Source: Gammaproteobacteria bacterium
Lineage (GTDB): Bacteria > Pseudomonadota > Gammaproteobacteria > DSM-16500
Reading direction: 5' to 3'
DNA length: 64,000 nt
Assembly: GCA_013816845.1 (NCBI GenBank)
Contig: JACDDU010000001.1
Coordinates: 372,001 to 436,000, forward strand
The position numbers and the translations under genes are program-made. The notes below the pieces were generated by a model. That model had not been told where the DNA came from, ran no database searches, and saw only the letters and a program-made list of their open reading frames with translations. Shown piece after piece: positions 1 through 8,895 of the stretch; within the stretch, counting starts at the first letter, position 1; the number at the start of each line of letters is the position of its first letter.

Positions 1-198
1 ACATCTACGTTTGCCCTTAATAATGCAACATTGCCCTTTGTTATCGCGTTAGCTAATTTAGGCTTTGAAGAAGCGATGCGTCGCGATACTCATTTGCGTA
101 ATGGTTTAAACATTTGTCGTGGTAGGATAACGTATCAAGCTGTTGCAGAAGCATTAAATGAACCTTACACCCCGGCTGCAGAAATGATCGGAGGCTAA
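1..198 (+). CDS. ald: Alanine dehydrogenase, C-terminal end (gene starts before window)
   Basis: Frame 1 is open from the first base to the TAA at 196-198 and gives 65 residues. The segments NNATLPFVIALANLGFEEA and LRNGLNICRGRITYQAVAEA match the C-terminus of bacterial alanine dehydrogenase, the NAD-dependent enzyme that deaminates L-alanine to pyruvate and ammonia. Only the tail is visible, so the catalytic and NAD-binding residues cannot be checked. The stop codon is directly followed by the ATG of the aminopeptidase gene, and that gene's ribosome binding site (GGAGG) lies inside the last codons here. The two genes are therefore probably co-transcribed as an amino-acid/peptide use pair. Confidence 0.85.
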   Translation, partial: TSTFALNNATLPFVIALANLGFEEAMRRDTHLRNGLNICRGRITYQAVAEALNEPYTPAAEMIGG

Positions 199-1593
199 AT
201 GCCAACTTGTTTTTTAACGGAACGTCCATCCCACCTTATTCCGATCCAGATTGTTGCACAGCAGGACTATGCAGTCTGGTCAGAGGCTCAGTCCGATGCT
301 ATAAAAATGTGGTTGCAATCTCTCAATTTTCGACCTGAAATCGGTGCTTTTCTCTGTGTTCCTAATGATTCAGGTCAAATCAATTTTGTCCTCTGCACAC
401 TTGTCGATAAGCAGAATTTTTGGCAAGTCGGTCATTTGCCCAATTTACTACCTGCAGGCAATTATTTTTTCCAAGATTTACCCGATGCCTTATATGAATT
501 GTATGCGCTGGCTTGGGGGTTAGGTGCGTACCAATTTACCCGCTATAAAGCTGCCTTAAAAGTACCTGCAAAGTTATATTTACCCGAAAGTGTTGATAAA
601 ACAACAGTCGTAAGTCAAGTCAATGCTATTTATTTAATTCGCAATTTAATTAACACACCGACGGATGATTTGGGACCCTCTGAATTTGCAAAGTTTGCGA
701 AAGAATTTGCAGAAAAACATCAAGGTGAATTTAATGAAATTGTTGGAGAGACTTTGCTCGTTGCTAATTACCCCTGTATTTATACCGTAGGAAAAGGCAG
801 TGACGATGAAGCTCGGCTGGTCGACATCAGGTGGGGTAATAAGGAAAACCCTAAAATCACATTGGTTGGCAAAGGGGTGTGTTTTGATACGGGTGGTCTC
901 GATTTAAAAAGTTCAGCGCATATGATGTTAATGAAAAAAGATATGGGTGGTGGCGCGCATGTGCTCGGTCTTGCGCAAATGATTATAGAAGCTAAATTGC
1001 CTGTTAGTTTACGCGTGCTAATTCCCATGGTTGAAAATGCCATTGATGGGAATTCATACCGACCTGGTGATGTTATTAAAACCCGCCAAGGTCTTACTGT
1101 CGAGATCGGTAATACAGATGCTGAAGGCCGGTTAGTATTAGCCGATGCATTGAACGAAGGTGCGAGCGAAAATCCAGAACTTCTCATTGATTTTGCTACT
1201 TTAACCGGTGCTGCTCGGATTGCTGTGGGCACCGAAATTGCCGCAGTTTTTTCCACGCATGAAAAAGTAGTCACAGAAGTTATGAAAGAGGGAGAAAATT
1301 TACTGGATCCTATCTGGCAATTGCCAATGTATGCTCCTTATCGGGATTTACTGTATAGCTCAATTGCAGATCTAAATAACAATGCAATGGAACCTTACGC
1401 AGGCGCAACGACTGCTGCATTATTTTTAGGATATTTCGTACCAAATAGCGTGCCATGGCTTCATTTTGATTTAATGGCTTGGAATCTTCGAACGCGCCCT
1501 GGCCATCCACAAGGCGGAGAGGCAATGGGGGTTAGAGCAGTATTTAGTTATTTGAAAAAGCGGTTCCCACCTATTGATCAACCATCCGCTTAA
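199..1593 (+). CDS. Leucyl aminopeptidase family protein (M17 metallopeptidase)
   Basis: 464-aa cytosolic aminopeptidase of the M17 family, which removes N-terminal residues from peptides using two metal ions. The C-terminal catalytic domain has the family core: KGVCFDTGG from about residue 225, KKDMGGGAHVLG shortly after, and the signature NTDAEGRLVLADAL from residue 305, which supply the metal ligands and catalytic Lys/Arg. The N-terminal half is diverged and shorter than in E. coli PepA (503 aa), so this is probably the second, PepA-like paralog type common in Legionellales rather than PepA itself. The start is set by GGAGG 5 nt upstream, inside the end of ald, to which it is directly joined. 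Probable role: recycling peptides as a carbon and nitrogen source. Confidence 0.9.
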   Translation: MPTCFLTERPSHLIPIQIVAQQDYAVWSEAQSDAIKMWLQSLNFRPEIGAFLCVPNDSGQINFVLCTLVDKQNFWQVGHLPNLLPAGNYFFQDLPDALYELYALAWGLGAYQFTRYKAALKVPAKLYLPESVDKTTVVSQVNAIYLIRNLINTPTDDLGPSEFAKFAKEFAEKHQGEFNEIVGETLLVANYPCIYTVGKGSDDEARLVDIRWGNKENPKITLVGKGVCFDTGGLDLKSSAHMMLMKKDMGGGAHVLGLAQMIIEAKLPVSLRVLIPMVENAIDGNSYRPGDVIKTRQGLTVEIGNTDAEGRLVLADALNEGASENPELLIDFATLTGAARIAVGTEIAAVFSTHEKVVTEVMKEGENLLDPIWQLPMYAPYRDLLYSSIADLNNNAMEPYAGATTAALFLGYFVPNSVPWLHFDLMAWNLRTRPGHPQGGEAMGVRAVFSYLKKRFPPIDQPSA

Positions 1594-1740
1594 GTTTTTG
1601 CTTTTACCACCGTACATTGCTTATCGTTTGGGTACGCAAAAGCTAAACGGAATAATTTTCGGATGCTCCTATGATTTAACAGACCGTGCTAGGGTTACCT
1701 TCTCCTACACCAGCCTGGAAAAAGCCATTAAATCAAAATT

Positions 1741-3618
1741 TTATGGGATACGATTAGCATGTTGGTTTTTTGGTTTTACCTGTCGTGTTGACCGCGAGTT
1801 ATTATTGTTACTATCAAATAAACGCACCATTGAGTTGTTATTACTTTCACGCAACGAATTTGTTTTTAGGTTTTCCTTATTAGCATCTTCTTTAGCATTT
1901 TGTAGAATAGATGCTTTTGTAGGTTTATCAATAAAGACAATAAATTCTTTGCAAAGATTATAATTAAAATTGATCACTTCTTCGATCTGTAATAAATCAC
2001 GACGTATTCGAGCAGTAATAGCGTAGTGATAAGCTAGAGGATTGGATGGGATTTTATTTTTGTCATAAGCTTCAAGACTTCTAGTTTTAGGTTTGACAAA
2101 AAAGGTGGAATGATTTGGTAAATAAAGTTTCGCATAAGTGTGTTCCTGCCTGGTGCAAGTTCCATCTTCATAATCTACCCATCGAAGCTTGGATTGATAA
2201 TTTTCTTCTTCAATTAAATTGGTAAGGTCAATAGATTCATTTTTCTCTTTATTTTCTTCATCTTTTTGAAATTTTTTATCTTCATTTTCTAAATCAACTG
2301 ATGCGCAATACCCTTCGTGAATATTTAAAAGTTGATCGATAACAGTTTCAAAGTGATCGCAAATCGCTAATGTATTGAGTTGAGATTTATTTTGGATTCT
2401 TTCAAAGTTCCACGATTCGTTCAGTAAAATCTGAAGTTCTATTAATAAAGGTTTAGCTTGATGAAGCTGGTCATAATTACGAATTTTACGTAGCGCTTGC
2501 AAATTGGTATTAATTTTTGTAGCTAGTTCAGTCGGTAATATTGATAAGTTAAGAATATCTGTCGTAGATTGATTCTTTGCATTCTTTGCATTCCTTGTGT
2601 TCTTCACATCCTCAGTCTTAATACTACTTTGTGAAAATCTAAATGGCTCGGTTTTTTGAATAATAGAAATTGAAGTTATTAAATCCATAGTTATTGCTTT
2701 TTCGGATAATGCAATCAAACGTTTAACAGGGGGTAAGAATAATAAATTTTCTTCAAAATGAGAAGCTGGCATAAAATCGTCAAGAAGCACTTGTTGTTCG
2801 CAAAGCACAGGATTTAATTCAAAAGATTGATTATTGTTATAACTACTCCTCTTCATTCCATTGGTAAGTGTAATAGGTTTTGCTCTGCATGTAGGTAATA
2901 TTATATCTTCGGAAGGTTGCTTTATCTCGGTCGATGGCGTCATTATTTTCTGATTTCTTTTTCTCTTAGGTGATTGGATGTCTGTCGATTCGACAGTGTT
3001 TTGCGTAGATTTGGTTGGTTTAGTTTGCACAGAGGACGCTGAATTTTTAGTGGATTTTGTTTTCACAAGTTTAGCGTGTTCTTCTGCTACCCTAGTGTTT
3101 ACGTCAAATTTTTTACAGTCTTTAATGAGTTCTTTAACGACATTATGAAAACTTGTCGGATAATTATAAGGTAGTTTTTTTTCTGCCTGAATTTGCGCCT
3201 CTAAATTATTTTTTGCTTCATTATCTAAAACATGAATGGTTCCCTTGTAATGACTTTGATCAGAAGTTAGTTTTGTACCTCCATACAGAGAAAGGTAAGA
3301 GGCAGATGTAATCACACAGACTAGATCCTGAGCGTCGCAGCGTTTTAAAAAAATTGTAGGTTGTTGTAAATCTTCATGTACTGAGGAATCCCCCTTTCGG
3401 TAACGACCCCTTAATCCGTCCATGACGCGTTGTCTATCATTTTTATCACGGTTAAATATGATAACCCATTCATCGGTCTTCTGTTGATTATTAGAATAGA
3501 TATTATTGTTATTATCAACATCAGATTCATCCGCCATAATAATATCATTTACGATTGAGGTAAAATCATAAGGAATATTGTAAGTCCAGGATGGTTGAGT
3601 TGGTTTTCGATTTAGCAT
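1741..3618 (-). CDS. Hypothetical 625-aa protein, candidate secreted effector
   Basis: I do not recognise this protein. It is hydrophilic, with no signal peptide or membrane segment, and rich in Asn, Lys, Ser and Thr. It has Asn runs near both ends (DNNNNIYSNNQQ near residue 36 and SNNNNSRSTRQ near the C-terminus) and a low-complexity KTKSTKNSASSVQTKPTKST linker. The central and C-terminal parts (roughly residues 250-560) look helical. It stands alone between the aminopeptidase and a decayed region. The intergenic DNA upstream carries two CTTAA half-sites 11 bp apart on the coding strand (3762-3778), the layout of the PmrA box that precedes many Legionella and Coxiella Dot/Icm effector genes. 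The ribosome binding site is weak (GGAA about 12 nt upstream). Effector status is an inference from composition, isolation and the box. Confidence 0.75.
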   Translation of the reverse strand: MLNRKPTQPSWTYNIPYDFTSIVNDIIMADESDVDNNNNIYSNNQQKTDEWVIIFNRDKNDRQRVMDGLRGRYRKGDSSVHEDLQQPTIFLKRCDAQDLVCVITSASYLSLYGGTKLTSDQSHYKGTIHVLDNEAKNNLEAQIQAEKKLPYNYPTSFHNVVKELIKDCKKFDVNTRVAEEHAKLVKTKSTKNSASSVQTKPTKSTQNTVESTDIQSPKRKRNQKIMTPSTEIKQPSEDIILPTCRAKPITLTNGMKRSSYNNNQSFELNPVLCEQQVLLDDFMPASHFEENLLFLPPVKRLIALSEKAITMDLITSISIIQKTEPFRFSQSSIKTEDVKNTRNAKNAKNQSTTDILNLSILPTELATKINTNLQALRKIRNYDQLHQAKPLLIELQILLNESWNFERIQNKSQLNTLAICDHFETVIDQLLNIHEGYCASVDLENEDKKFQKDEENKEKNESIDLTNLIEEENYQSKLRWVDYEDGTCTRQEHTYAKLYLPNHSTFFVKPKTRSLEAYDKNKIPSNPLAYHYAITARIRRDLLQIEEVINFNYNLCKEFIVFIDKPTKASILQNAKEDANKENLKTNSLRESNNNSMVRLFDSNNNNSRSTRQVKPKNQHANRIP

Positions 3619-3761
3619 AGTCGAATTGTTCCAATAGAAAATTTAAATAATGAATATTGAAACAGATTATGATTAAAGCTTTATTAAAAAACCCTTTGGA
3701 ATTTTATTTTTATTAAATTTTTATAAATTTTGATTGCTCAGCAATTTATTTATGTCATGGT

Positions 3762-3778
3762 GTTAAGATTTACTTAAG
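3762..3778 (-). promoter_or_regulatory. Candidate PmrA-box-like direct repeat
   Basis: On the minus strand the sequence reads CTTAAGTAAATCTTAAC: two CTTAA half-sites with an 11-bp period, about 145 bp before the start codon at 3618. The published PmrA consensus in Legionella and Coxiella has the same half-site and period. No strong -10 box follows at the ideal distance, only AT-rich sequence, so this is a candidate. Confidence 0.4.
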
Positions 3779-3815
3779 ATTTATCCTTTTACGTGGAATT
3801 TGTATCGTATTATTT

Positions 3816-4060
3816 ACCATTTAAAATTACTTTATAAATTCACCTGTCATAATCATTTCAAAAGCCTTTTGATAATCTCTTGTGGATAATTCACGAGTGA
3901 CAATAGAGGTAATATCAAATCGCTTTGCAAAATCGTAATCATTTGCAAGTTTAATAATTTATCGAGCGTAAATTCCATCGAAAGTTAAGCCTTTCATAAT
4001 AACTTGTAACTAATCAATCATCGTGATTCAAGTAATCAACTAAGTAAGGGCTAGACGTGC
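3816..4060 (-). pseudogene. Decayed partial copy of the 3' end of tdh
   Basis: This stretch aligns by eye with the 3' end of the intact tdh gene at about 5150-5400 on the same strand. Shared blocks include AATCATTTCAAAAGC, TCGCTTTGCA and AAAGTTAAGCCTTTCATAAT. Relative to tdh there is a 1-bp deletion near 3916 and a net 5-bp deletion near 3950-3970, so the reading frame is broken. Nothing upstream of the last ~80 codons of tdh is recognisable. It is a remnant of a duplication or recombination event and not a functional gene. Confidence 0.85.
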
Positions 4061-4323
4061 AGATACAGAACTTTTTATCGATTTCACGACCTTAGGGTGT
4101 TGTTCGGTTGCGAAGGGTGTTTAGTTACTTGAAGATTTGGTTTGAAAAAATTCCTGAATAAAGGATGGGTAGCTCTGATTGGTAGATAGGTATTTTGCTC
4201 TAGAGCTTTAATGCGCCCTTGTTTTCAGGCCTTCTATAATTATTTCAGCAGCTACATTAAAAGGATTGAAACAGCATCATTAAGGTAGTATTTTTAATTC
4301 ATTTTTAGTTAAGGATTTGACTT

Positions 4324-4680
4324 ATGACGAAAAGACTCATAACAACTGTGTTATCAATCATTCTAGTTACTGGGATGACTACCGCTCTGGCTGATCATCA
4401 ATACGAAAGAATTCATTGCCAACCTATCAATTATTATCTGGAACCGCGAGGTAGCGATTATTATATGGTTAAATTTCTTTGCAAAGAAAATTTAGAAAAG
4501 CTTTTTAATTCTCCAACTGGCATCGAATCACCCTATATGGCTTTAAACTGGATTAACAAAACTAAATATTCTGAAAATTTGATTAAGGATGCTATTAAGT
4601 CCCACAAATATTATCAAGTTGTTACAGACGGTCCTTATTTTAGAATAGCGCAAACGTTCGATGGTATTAATGTTTCGTAA
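4324..4680 (+). CDS. Small exported protein of unknown function
   Basis: 118 aa. The N-terminus is a classical Sec signal peptide: Lys/Arg at residues 3-4, a hydrophobic core (LITTVLSIILVTGMTTALA) and a likely cleavage site after ALA at about residue 23. The mature part of about 95 residues is polar and aromatic-rich, with two Cys that could form a periplasmic disulfide (IHCQPINYY and KFLCKENLEK). AAGGA about 9 nt upstream supports the start. I see no family match. It sits alone between decayed DNA and tdh. Confidence 0.65.
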   Translation: MTKRLITTVLSIILVTGMTTALADHQYERIHCQPINYYLEPRGSDYYMVKFLCKENLEKLFNSPTGIESPYMALNWINKTKYSENLIKDAIKSHKYYQVVTDGPYFRIAQTFDGINVS

Positions 4681-5144
4681 TAAAAAAATTTAGGTTAGTG
4701 TTACCATTGACCGGTCCTCAGTTTGGCTAAAGGCGACACTAAAGCTCGAAGACTATTCACCACCTTAAATGGAAGATGCCGGCAGTTTTTGCTCGTTGTT
4801 CGTCCCAAAGTTCTCTATCAATTAGTTAAGTGAAGTTAAAGATGCGAGAGTGTCATTTTTATGCTTAATTTTAGCAAATAATAACCTATTCGGCTTCTTA
4901 CTATTTTCTTTGCTATTGGAATTTTATCTAATGATGCTAAGTTTTAAGCTTAATGGTTTGTGAGAGAAAATATCGTACCGTTTATAAAATTTAATTATTT
5001 TTATTTTTATACTTTTCAAGTTAGCTTCGGAATAAATGTAGCTTCAGTAACAAATTAGCGATGATTTCAGCATCGCTAATTTGTTATGCTTTGTATGGGA
5101 ATGATTCAGAGTTCACTTGCACCGAGGATATCAGTTCAATTTAA
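4681..5144. other. 464-bp gap without a recognised gene
   Basis: No open frame with convincing coding character was found on either strand. The minus strand near 4770-4830 has a short coding-like run (ELWDEQRAKTAGIFHLRW then stop) that could be a relic. The clear element is the long perfect inverted repeat at 5048-5086, listed separately. Confidence 0.5.
5048..5086. terminator. Perfect 16-bp inverted repeat downstream of tdh
   Basis: TAACAAATTAGCGATG at 5048-5063 is followed by a 7-nt loop and its exact reverse complement at 5071-5086. It lies about 60 bp past the tdh stop on the minus strand. The A/T-rich stem base gives partial U-tracts on both strands, so it most likely acts as a bidirectional terminator. 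There is no long separate T-run, so some other role is possible. Confidence 0.55.
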
Positions 5145-6176
5145 TTAGCTTTCCCAGTTTAAAACTACCTTTCCGGACTCGCCCGACCTAATAATTTCAA
5201 AAGCTTTTTGATAATCACTTGCGGGTAATTCATGAGTGATGACAGGGGTAATATTCAAACCGCTTTGCAACATCGTAATCATTTTATACCAAGTATCATA
5301 CATTTCACGGCCGTAAATTCCTTTGAAAGTTAAGCCTTTCATAATGACTTGTGACCAATCTATCATTGTTGATTCAGGTAAGAAACCAAGTAACGCTACC
5401 TGCCCTGCATGATTCATATGGGCAATCATGTCATTAAAAGCTTGGGCATTGCCGGACATTTCTAAACCCACATCAAATCCTTCGACCATGCCAAGGTCTT
5501 TCATCACTTGGGACAATGAAACTTCCCTTGTGTTGACAGCGCGGGTGATACCCACTTGCTCTGCGAGTTTGAGCCGATATGGATTCACATCGGTGATCAC
5601 AATGTGGCGTGCGCCTACGTGCCTTGCAACCGCTGCAGCCATGATGCCAACAGGGCCTGCACCTGTGATTAAAATATCTTCGCCCACTAAATCAAATGAT
5701 AAAGCAGTGTGGGTTGCATTACCTAAAGGGTCAAGTACGGCTGCTTCTCGATCCGAAATAGAGGCAGGTATGGGGTAGGCATTGGTGGCAGGTATGGCTA
5801 AATATTCAGCGAAGGCACCATGTCGGGTTACACCGACGCTCACATTGACGCGACATAAATGCGCGCGACCCGAACGACAATTTCGACAATGACCACACGC
5901 GATGTGACCTTCTCCTGATACGCGATCACCCATTTTAAAATAAGATGTAACTTCCTTGCCGATTTCTACCACTTCACCAACAAATTCATGGCCAATTATT
6001 TTGGGTATCGCAATATGTTTTTGGGCCCAATCATCCCAATTATAAATATGGAGGTCAGTTCCACAAATTGCCGTTTTTTTTATTTTAATTAAAACATCAT
6101 TGGTACCAATGACTGGCTCTGGAACTTCTTCTAACCAAATACCGAGTTCAGGTTTCGTTTTAACGAGGGCTTTCAT
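5145..6176 (-). CDS. tdh: L-threonine 3-dehydrogenase
   Basis: 343-aa zinc-dependent medium-chain dehydrogenase that oxidises L-threonine to 2-amino-3-ketobutyrate with NAD. The catalytic zinc site is visible ([13 protein letters not shown] with Cys38, and [12 protein letters not shown]). The structural zinc site is the four-Cys lobe [15 protein letters not shown], and the Rossmann motif is [13 protein letters not shown]. Length and features match E. coli Tdh (341 aa). It is downstream of kbl on the same strand with only 14 nt between them; the Kbl product uses its unstable ketobutyrate, so the two form the threonine-to-glycine plus acetyl-CoA pathway. AGAGAG precedes the ATG. A broken copy of its 3' end lies at 3816-4060. 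Confidence 0.97.
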   Translation of the reverse strand: MKALVKTKPELGIWLEEVPEPVIGTNDVLIKIKKTAICGTDLHIYNWDDWAQKHIAIPKIIGHEFVGEVVEIGKEVTSYFKMGDRVSGEGHIACGHCRNCRSGRAHLCRVNVSVGVTRHGAFAEYLAIPATNAYPIPASISDREAAVLDPLGNATHTALSFDLVGEDILITGAGPVGIMAAAVARHVGARHIVITDVNPYRLKLAEQVGITRAVNTREVSLSQVMKDLGMVEGFDVGLEMSGNAQAFNDMIAHMNHAGQVALLGFLPESTMIDWSQVIMKGLTFKGIYGREMYDTWYKMITMLQSGLNITPVITHELPASDYQKAFEIIRSGESGKVVLNWES

Positions 6177-6190
6177 GCTTAAACTCTCTT

Positions 6191-7387
6191 TTATATTGAA
6201 AGGACATTCAGTTGCTTACCCACTTTTTCAAAAGCAGCTATCGCTTGATCGAGATGTGCTTCGGTGTGTCCTGCTGACATTTGGGTGCGAATGCGCGCCT
6301 GATTGAGAGGCACAACGGGATAGCAAAATCCAATCACGTAAACCCCTTCTTTTAACATTAGATCGGCAAATTGTTTTGCTAATTTTGCATCACCTAACAT
6401 CACTGGAATAATAGGATGATCACCAGGAACTAAATTAAAACCAAGTTGCATCATTGCTTTGCGAAAGTACTGGCTATTGGCGTGCAATTTTTTAATGAGA
6501 TGATGATTTTCCTCTAACATTTGTAAGACTGTCATGGAAGTTGCAGCGATGGTGGGTGCTAATGTGTTTGAAAAAAGATAAGGACGTGAACGTTGACGTA
6601 ACCATTCAATCATTTCTTTTCGACCACTGGTGTAACCTCCTGAAGCGCCACCCAATGCCTTTCCTAATGTGCCGGTTAATAAATCAATGCGCTGCACGAC
6701 ATGATGATATTCATGGGTACCGCGACCATTTTCACCCATCAATCCAACAGCGTGTGAATCATCGACCATCACAAGGGCATTATATTTATCGGCTAAATCA
6801 CAAATCGCTGGCAAGTTGGCAGTTATACCATCCATCGAAAAAACACCGTCTGTTGCGATAAGTTTAACCCGGGTATCTTGTGCTTCTTTCAACTTATTTT
6901 CTAAATCATGCATATCGTTATTGTTATAACGAAACCGCTTTGCTTTACTTAATCGAACGCCATCAATGATGCTTGCGTGATTAAGCGCATCACTAATAAT
7001 GGCATCCTCAGGGCCAAGTAAAGTTTCAAAAAGACCTCCATTTGCATCAAAACAAGAAGAGTAAAGAATAGTATCTTCAGTCCCTAGAAAAGCACTCAAC
7101 TTATTTTCTAAATCTTTGTGAATCGATTGCGTACCGCAAATGAAGCGGACCGATGACATCCCGTAACCATAATCATCAAGCGCTTTTTTAGCGGCTTCGA
7201 TAAGTTGGGGATGGTCTGCTAATCCTAAATAATTATTCGCGCAAAGATTAATAACTTTTTGTCCGCCAGCAAGTTCAATCACCGCTTTTTGGGGAGAGGT
7301 AATAACTCGCTCACTTTTGTAAAGCCCCGTAGCTTTTAATTGGTGAATTTCATCATTAAGAAAATTCAAAAACCCTTCACGGTTCAT
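6191..7387 (-). CDS. kbl: 2-amino-3-ketobutyrate CoA ligase (glycine C-acetyltransferase)
   Basis: PLP enzyme of the alpha-oxoamine synthase family. It cleaves 2-amino-3-ketobutyrate with CoA to glycine and acetyl-CoA, the second step of threonine breakdown after Tdh. The PLP-lysine motif [14 protein letters not shown] and the DDSHAVG motif are present. I choose the ATG at 7387 (398 aa, the E. coli length, starting MNREGFLNF), because AGGAG lies 7 nt upstream. An in-frame ATG at 7414 would add nine residues and has no good ribosome binding site. First gene of the kbl-tdh operon; the promoter must lie in 7388-7558. Confidence 0.97.
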   Translation of the reverse strand: MNREGFLNFLNDEIHQLKATGLYKSERVITSPQKAVIELAGGQKVINLCANNYLGLADHPQLIEAAKKALDDYGYGMSSVRFICGTQSIHKDLENKLSAFLGTEDTILYSSCFDANGGLFETLLGPEDAIISDALNHASIIDGVRLSKAKRFRYNNNDMHDLENKLKEAQDTRVKLIATDGVFSMDGITANLPAICDLADKYNALVMVDDSHAVGLMGENGRGTHEYHHVVQRIDLLTGTLGKALGGASGGYTSGRKEMIEWLRQRSRPYLFSNTLAPTIAATSMTVLQMLEENHHLIKKLHANSQYFRKAMMQLGFNLVPGDHPIIPVMLGDAKLAKQFADLMLKEGVYVIGFCYPVVPLNQARIRTQMSAGHTEAHLDQAIAAFEKVGKQLNVLSI

Positions 7388-7558
7388 GACATTGCTCCTG
7401 GATAGTGTAGTCATTCATTACGCCTTGATCAAAATATAAACGTTGTGCAAAAGTTGACACAATTATGGCCTAAACACGCGGGTGATGACAAGCGTTTAAT
7501 GGGTAGCCGCAGGTGAGGTTATAATAAACAACAATAAGAATTGATCCTAAATTGCCGA

Positions 7559-8728
7559 TCAGATACGTGGTGTTTTAACCCCATCAGATTCCTCAGCCGG
7601 GGAATCATTGTTGGGTTTATCATTTGTGTTATCAAGATTAGGCAATATCGTCCTTGCATTACTTCGCGGCCTTCCCATTGTGGGTTCCCTTTGCGTTTCG
7701 CCGAGTGAAGTTGATTCATTATTAAATTGCTCAGCTGAGGAGTTATTGTTGTGGTTATTATCATTTTTATGATCTATATCGGGCACTATCGCACTTGCAT
7801 TACTTCGCGGCCTTCCCATTGCGGGTTCCCTTTGCATTTCGCCGAGTGAAGTTGATTCATTTGAATTAAAGCTTATAGGCTTATTCAAAGTAGGAGAGGT
7901 AGGCGGGGTTTTGTTGGCTACACCAAAAGCTTGCGCCAATTTCGTCATAATCGTTTGCGTGTCCCCTTTTGCGGCAGACTTAATTGTAGGATGTGAAGCC
8001 TGACCTAAATTAGGACTTGAAGCAGGGCTCACGTTAGGACTAGTAATAGGACTCGAACTCGGACTGTAGATGGGATCAGGGTTTATGATACCAAGATCAA
8101 ATGCTGCTATGACATCATATTTGTACCTCTTGTTGTGACCCACTGATTCTGGATCAGAATAATATTCATGATAGCGCTCTTGGGCATGATTCCTATGTTT
8201 AGAATGATGATACATCGAAAGAACCCGAAAAATATCTCGTTTAAAAAAATTTTCCGGAGTTTTATCTTTGGCGCCGGGAAGATAAACAGGTAAATTAAAA
8301 AGATAATTGGTAACAGCATCTTGTATAAATTTGTTGGCGTGTGTTATGGATTTTGCAGGAATGGCTTCATCGTGTTGCTTTTCATTAATAAAATCGTTAA
8401 GAATGTTTTTAAGTTGAACTGAAATATTTTCAAATGCCATTCTTAGTTTCTCTGCTTCTTCATTAGTTACAGGAAGCTTAAGCGTTTTAAAACTAATTTT
8501 TTCCTCTTTACTGAGCATTTTAAACGTCTTTGCTATTCCTGTAGAACTTTTTTCGAATTTCACAATATTTTGATTTTCGCCTTCACCAATTAGAAGATCC
8601 TTTTTGGAGTCAAAAACACGATGCTCATTGTTAATGAGATTTTGAATAGAATTGCCGTAAAGTGCGTATAAGTTATCTAAGTGAGCTCTAACCTTCTGCT
8701 CAAGTTCGTTGTCGTTTTGTCTCAACAT
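7559..8728 (-). CDS. Hypothetical 389-aa protein with C-terminal tandem repeat, candidate effector
   Basis: I do not recognise this protein. Residues 1-230 are mixed polar and helical with no signal peptide. Around residues 225-250 there is a Ser/Pro-rich linker with repeated SP steps (SPSSSPITSPNVSPASSPN). The C-terminal third holds two copies of a ~45-residue unit beginning ESTSLGE and containing REPxMGRPRSNA. The two copies are nearly identical at DNA level (around 7645-7720 and 7790-7862). GGAGAG about 7 nt before the ATG supports the start. A -10-like TATACT lies at 8777-8772 on the minus strand. The repeat plus linker architecture and lack of homologs known to me suggest a secreted host-interaction protein; this is inference. 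Confidence 0.75.
   Translation of the reverse strand: MLRQNDNELEQKVRAHLDNLYALYGNSIQNLINNEHRVFDSKKDLLIGEGENQNIVKFEKSSTGIAKTFKMLSKEEKISFKTLKLPVTNEEAEKLRMAFENISVQLKNILNDFINEKQHDEAIPAKSITHANKFIQDAVTNYLFNLPVYLPGAKDKTPENFFKRDIFRVLSMYHHSKHRNHAQERYHEYYSDPESVGHNKRYKYDVIAAFDLGIINPDPIYSPSSSPITSPNVSPASSPNLGQASHPTIKSAAKGDTQTIMTKLAQAFGVANKTPPTSPTLNKPISFNSNESTSLGEMQREPAMGRPRSNASAIVPDIDHKNDNNHNNNSSAEQFNNESTSLGETQREPTMGRPRSNARTILPNLDNTNDKPNNDSPAEESDGVKTPRI
7645..7862 (-). repeat. Two near-identical ~70-bp direct repeats inside the orphan gene
   Basis: About 7648-7720 and 7793-7862 share almost every base (for example TTGCATTACTTCGCGGCC and TTTCGCCGAGTGAAGTTGA in both), about 144 bp apart. They encode the repeated ESTSLGE...RPRSNA unit. 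The few differences suggest a recent duplication or ongoing gene conversion; copy number could vary between strains. Confidence 0.8.
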
Positions 8729-8768
8729 TCGCTCTCTCCGAGTTCATTTTAACCGCTTGGGTCTTATC

Positions 8769-8802
8769 TTTAGTATAAGACACTGAAAGAGATAAAAGAT
8801 TA
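8769..8802 (-). promoter_or_regulatory. Candidate promoter of the repeat-containing orphan
   Basis: On the minus strand TAATCTTTTA (8802-8793) is followed 15 bp later by TATACTAAA (8777-8769), the TATACT being a good -10 box. The leader to the ATG at 8728 is about 35-40 nt. The same two blocks with 14-bp spacing occur before the gene starting at 9998. Confidence 0.45.
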
Positions 8803-8895
8803 GGAAGTACTTGCCGTGGGGTTTTTTAACCCATTGAATAATAGAATTTAATAGATACAGAGGGTTGTAAATGCATTAAAAATATCAATCATTTT

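Larger units (their letters stand above)
3619..4323. other. 705-bp gap without intact genes
   Basis: The gap holds the candidate PmrA box (3762-3778) and the tdh remnant (3816-4060). From about 4061 to 4323 no gene can be supported. The minus strand at roughly 4120-4260 has a short coding-like run (AAEIIIEGLKTRAH, then a stop, then more open codons), which may be another decayed fragment, but I cannot name it. The part nearest 4324 is AT-rich and should hold the promoter of the small secreted protein. Confidence 0.6.

Noticed and set aside
780-1274. 164-aa open frame on the minus strand
   Set aside because: It lies wholly inside the M17 peptidase gene, antisense, and its translation has no family features; the opposite strand has clear catalytic motifs.
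1574-1963. 129-aa plus-strand frame after the aminopeptidase
   Set aside because: Most of it is antisense to the 625-aa orphan, with no ribosome binding site and no recognisable protein.
7519-7764. 81-aa minus-strand frame overlapping the repeat-containing orphan
   Set aside because: It is a shifted-frame shadow of the repeat region, with no start signals.
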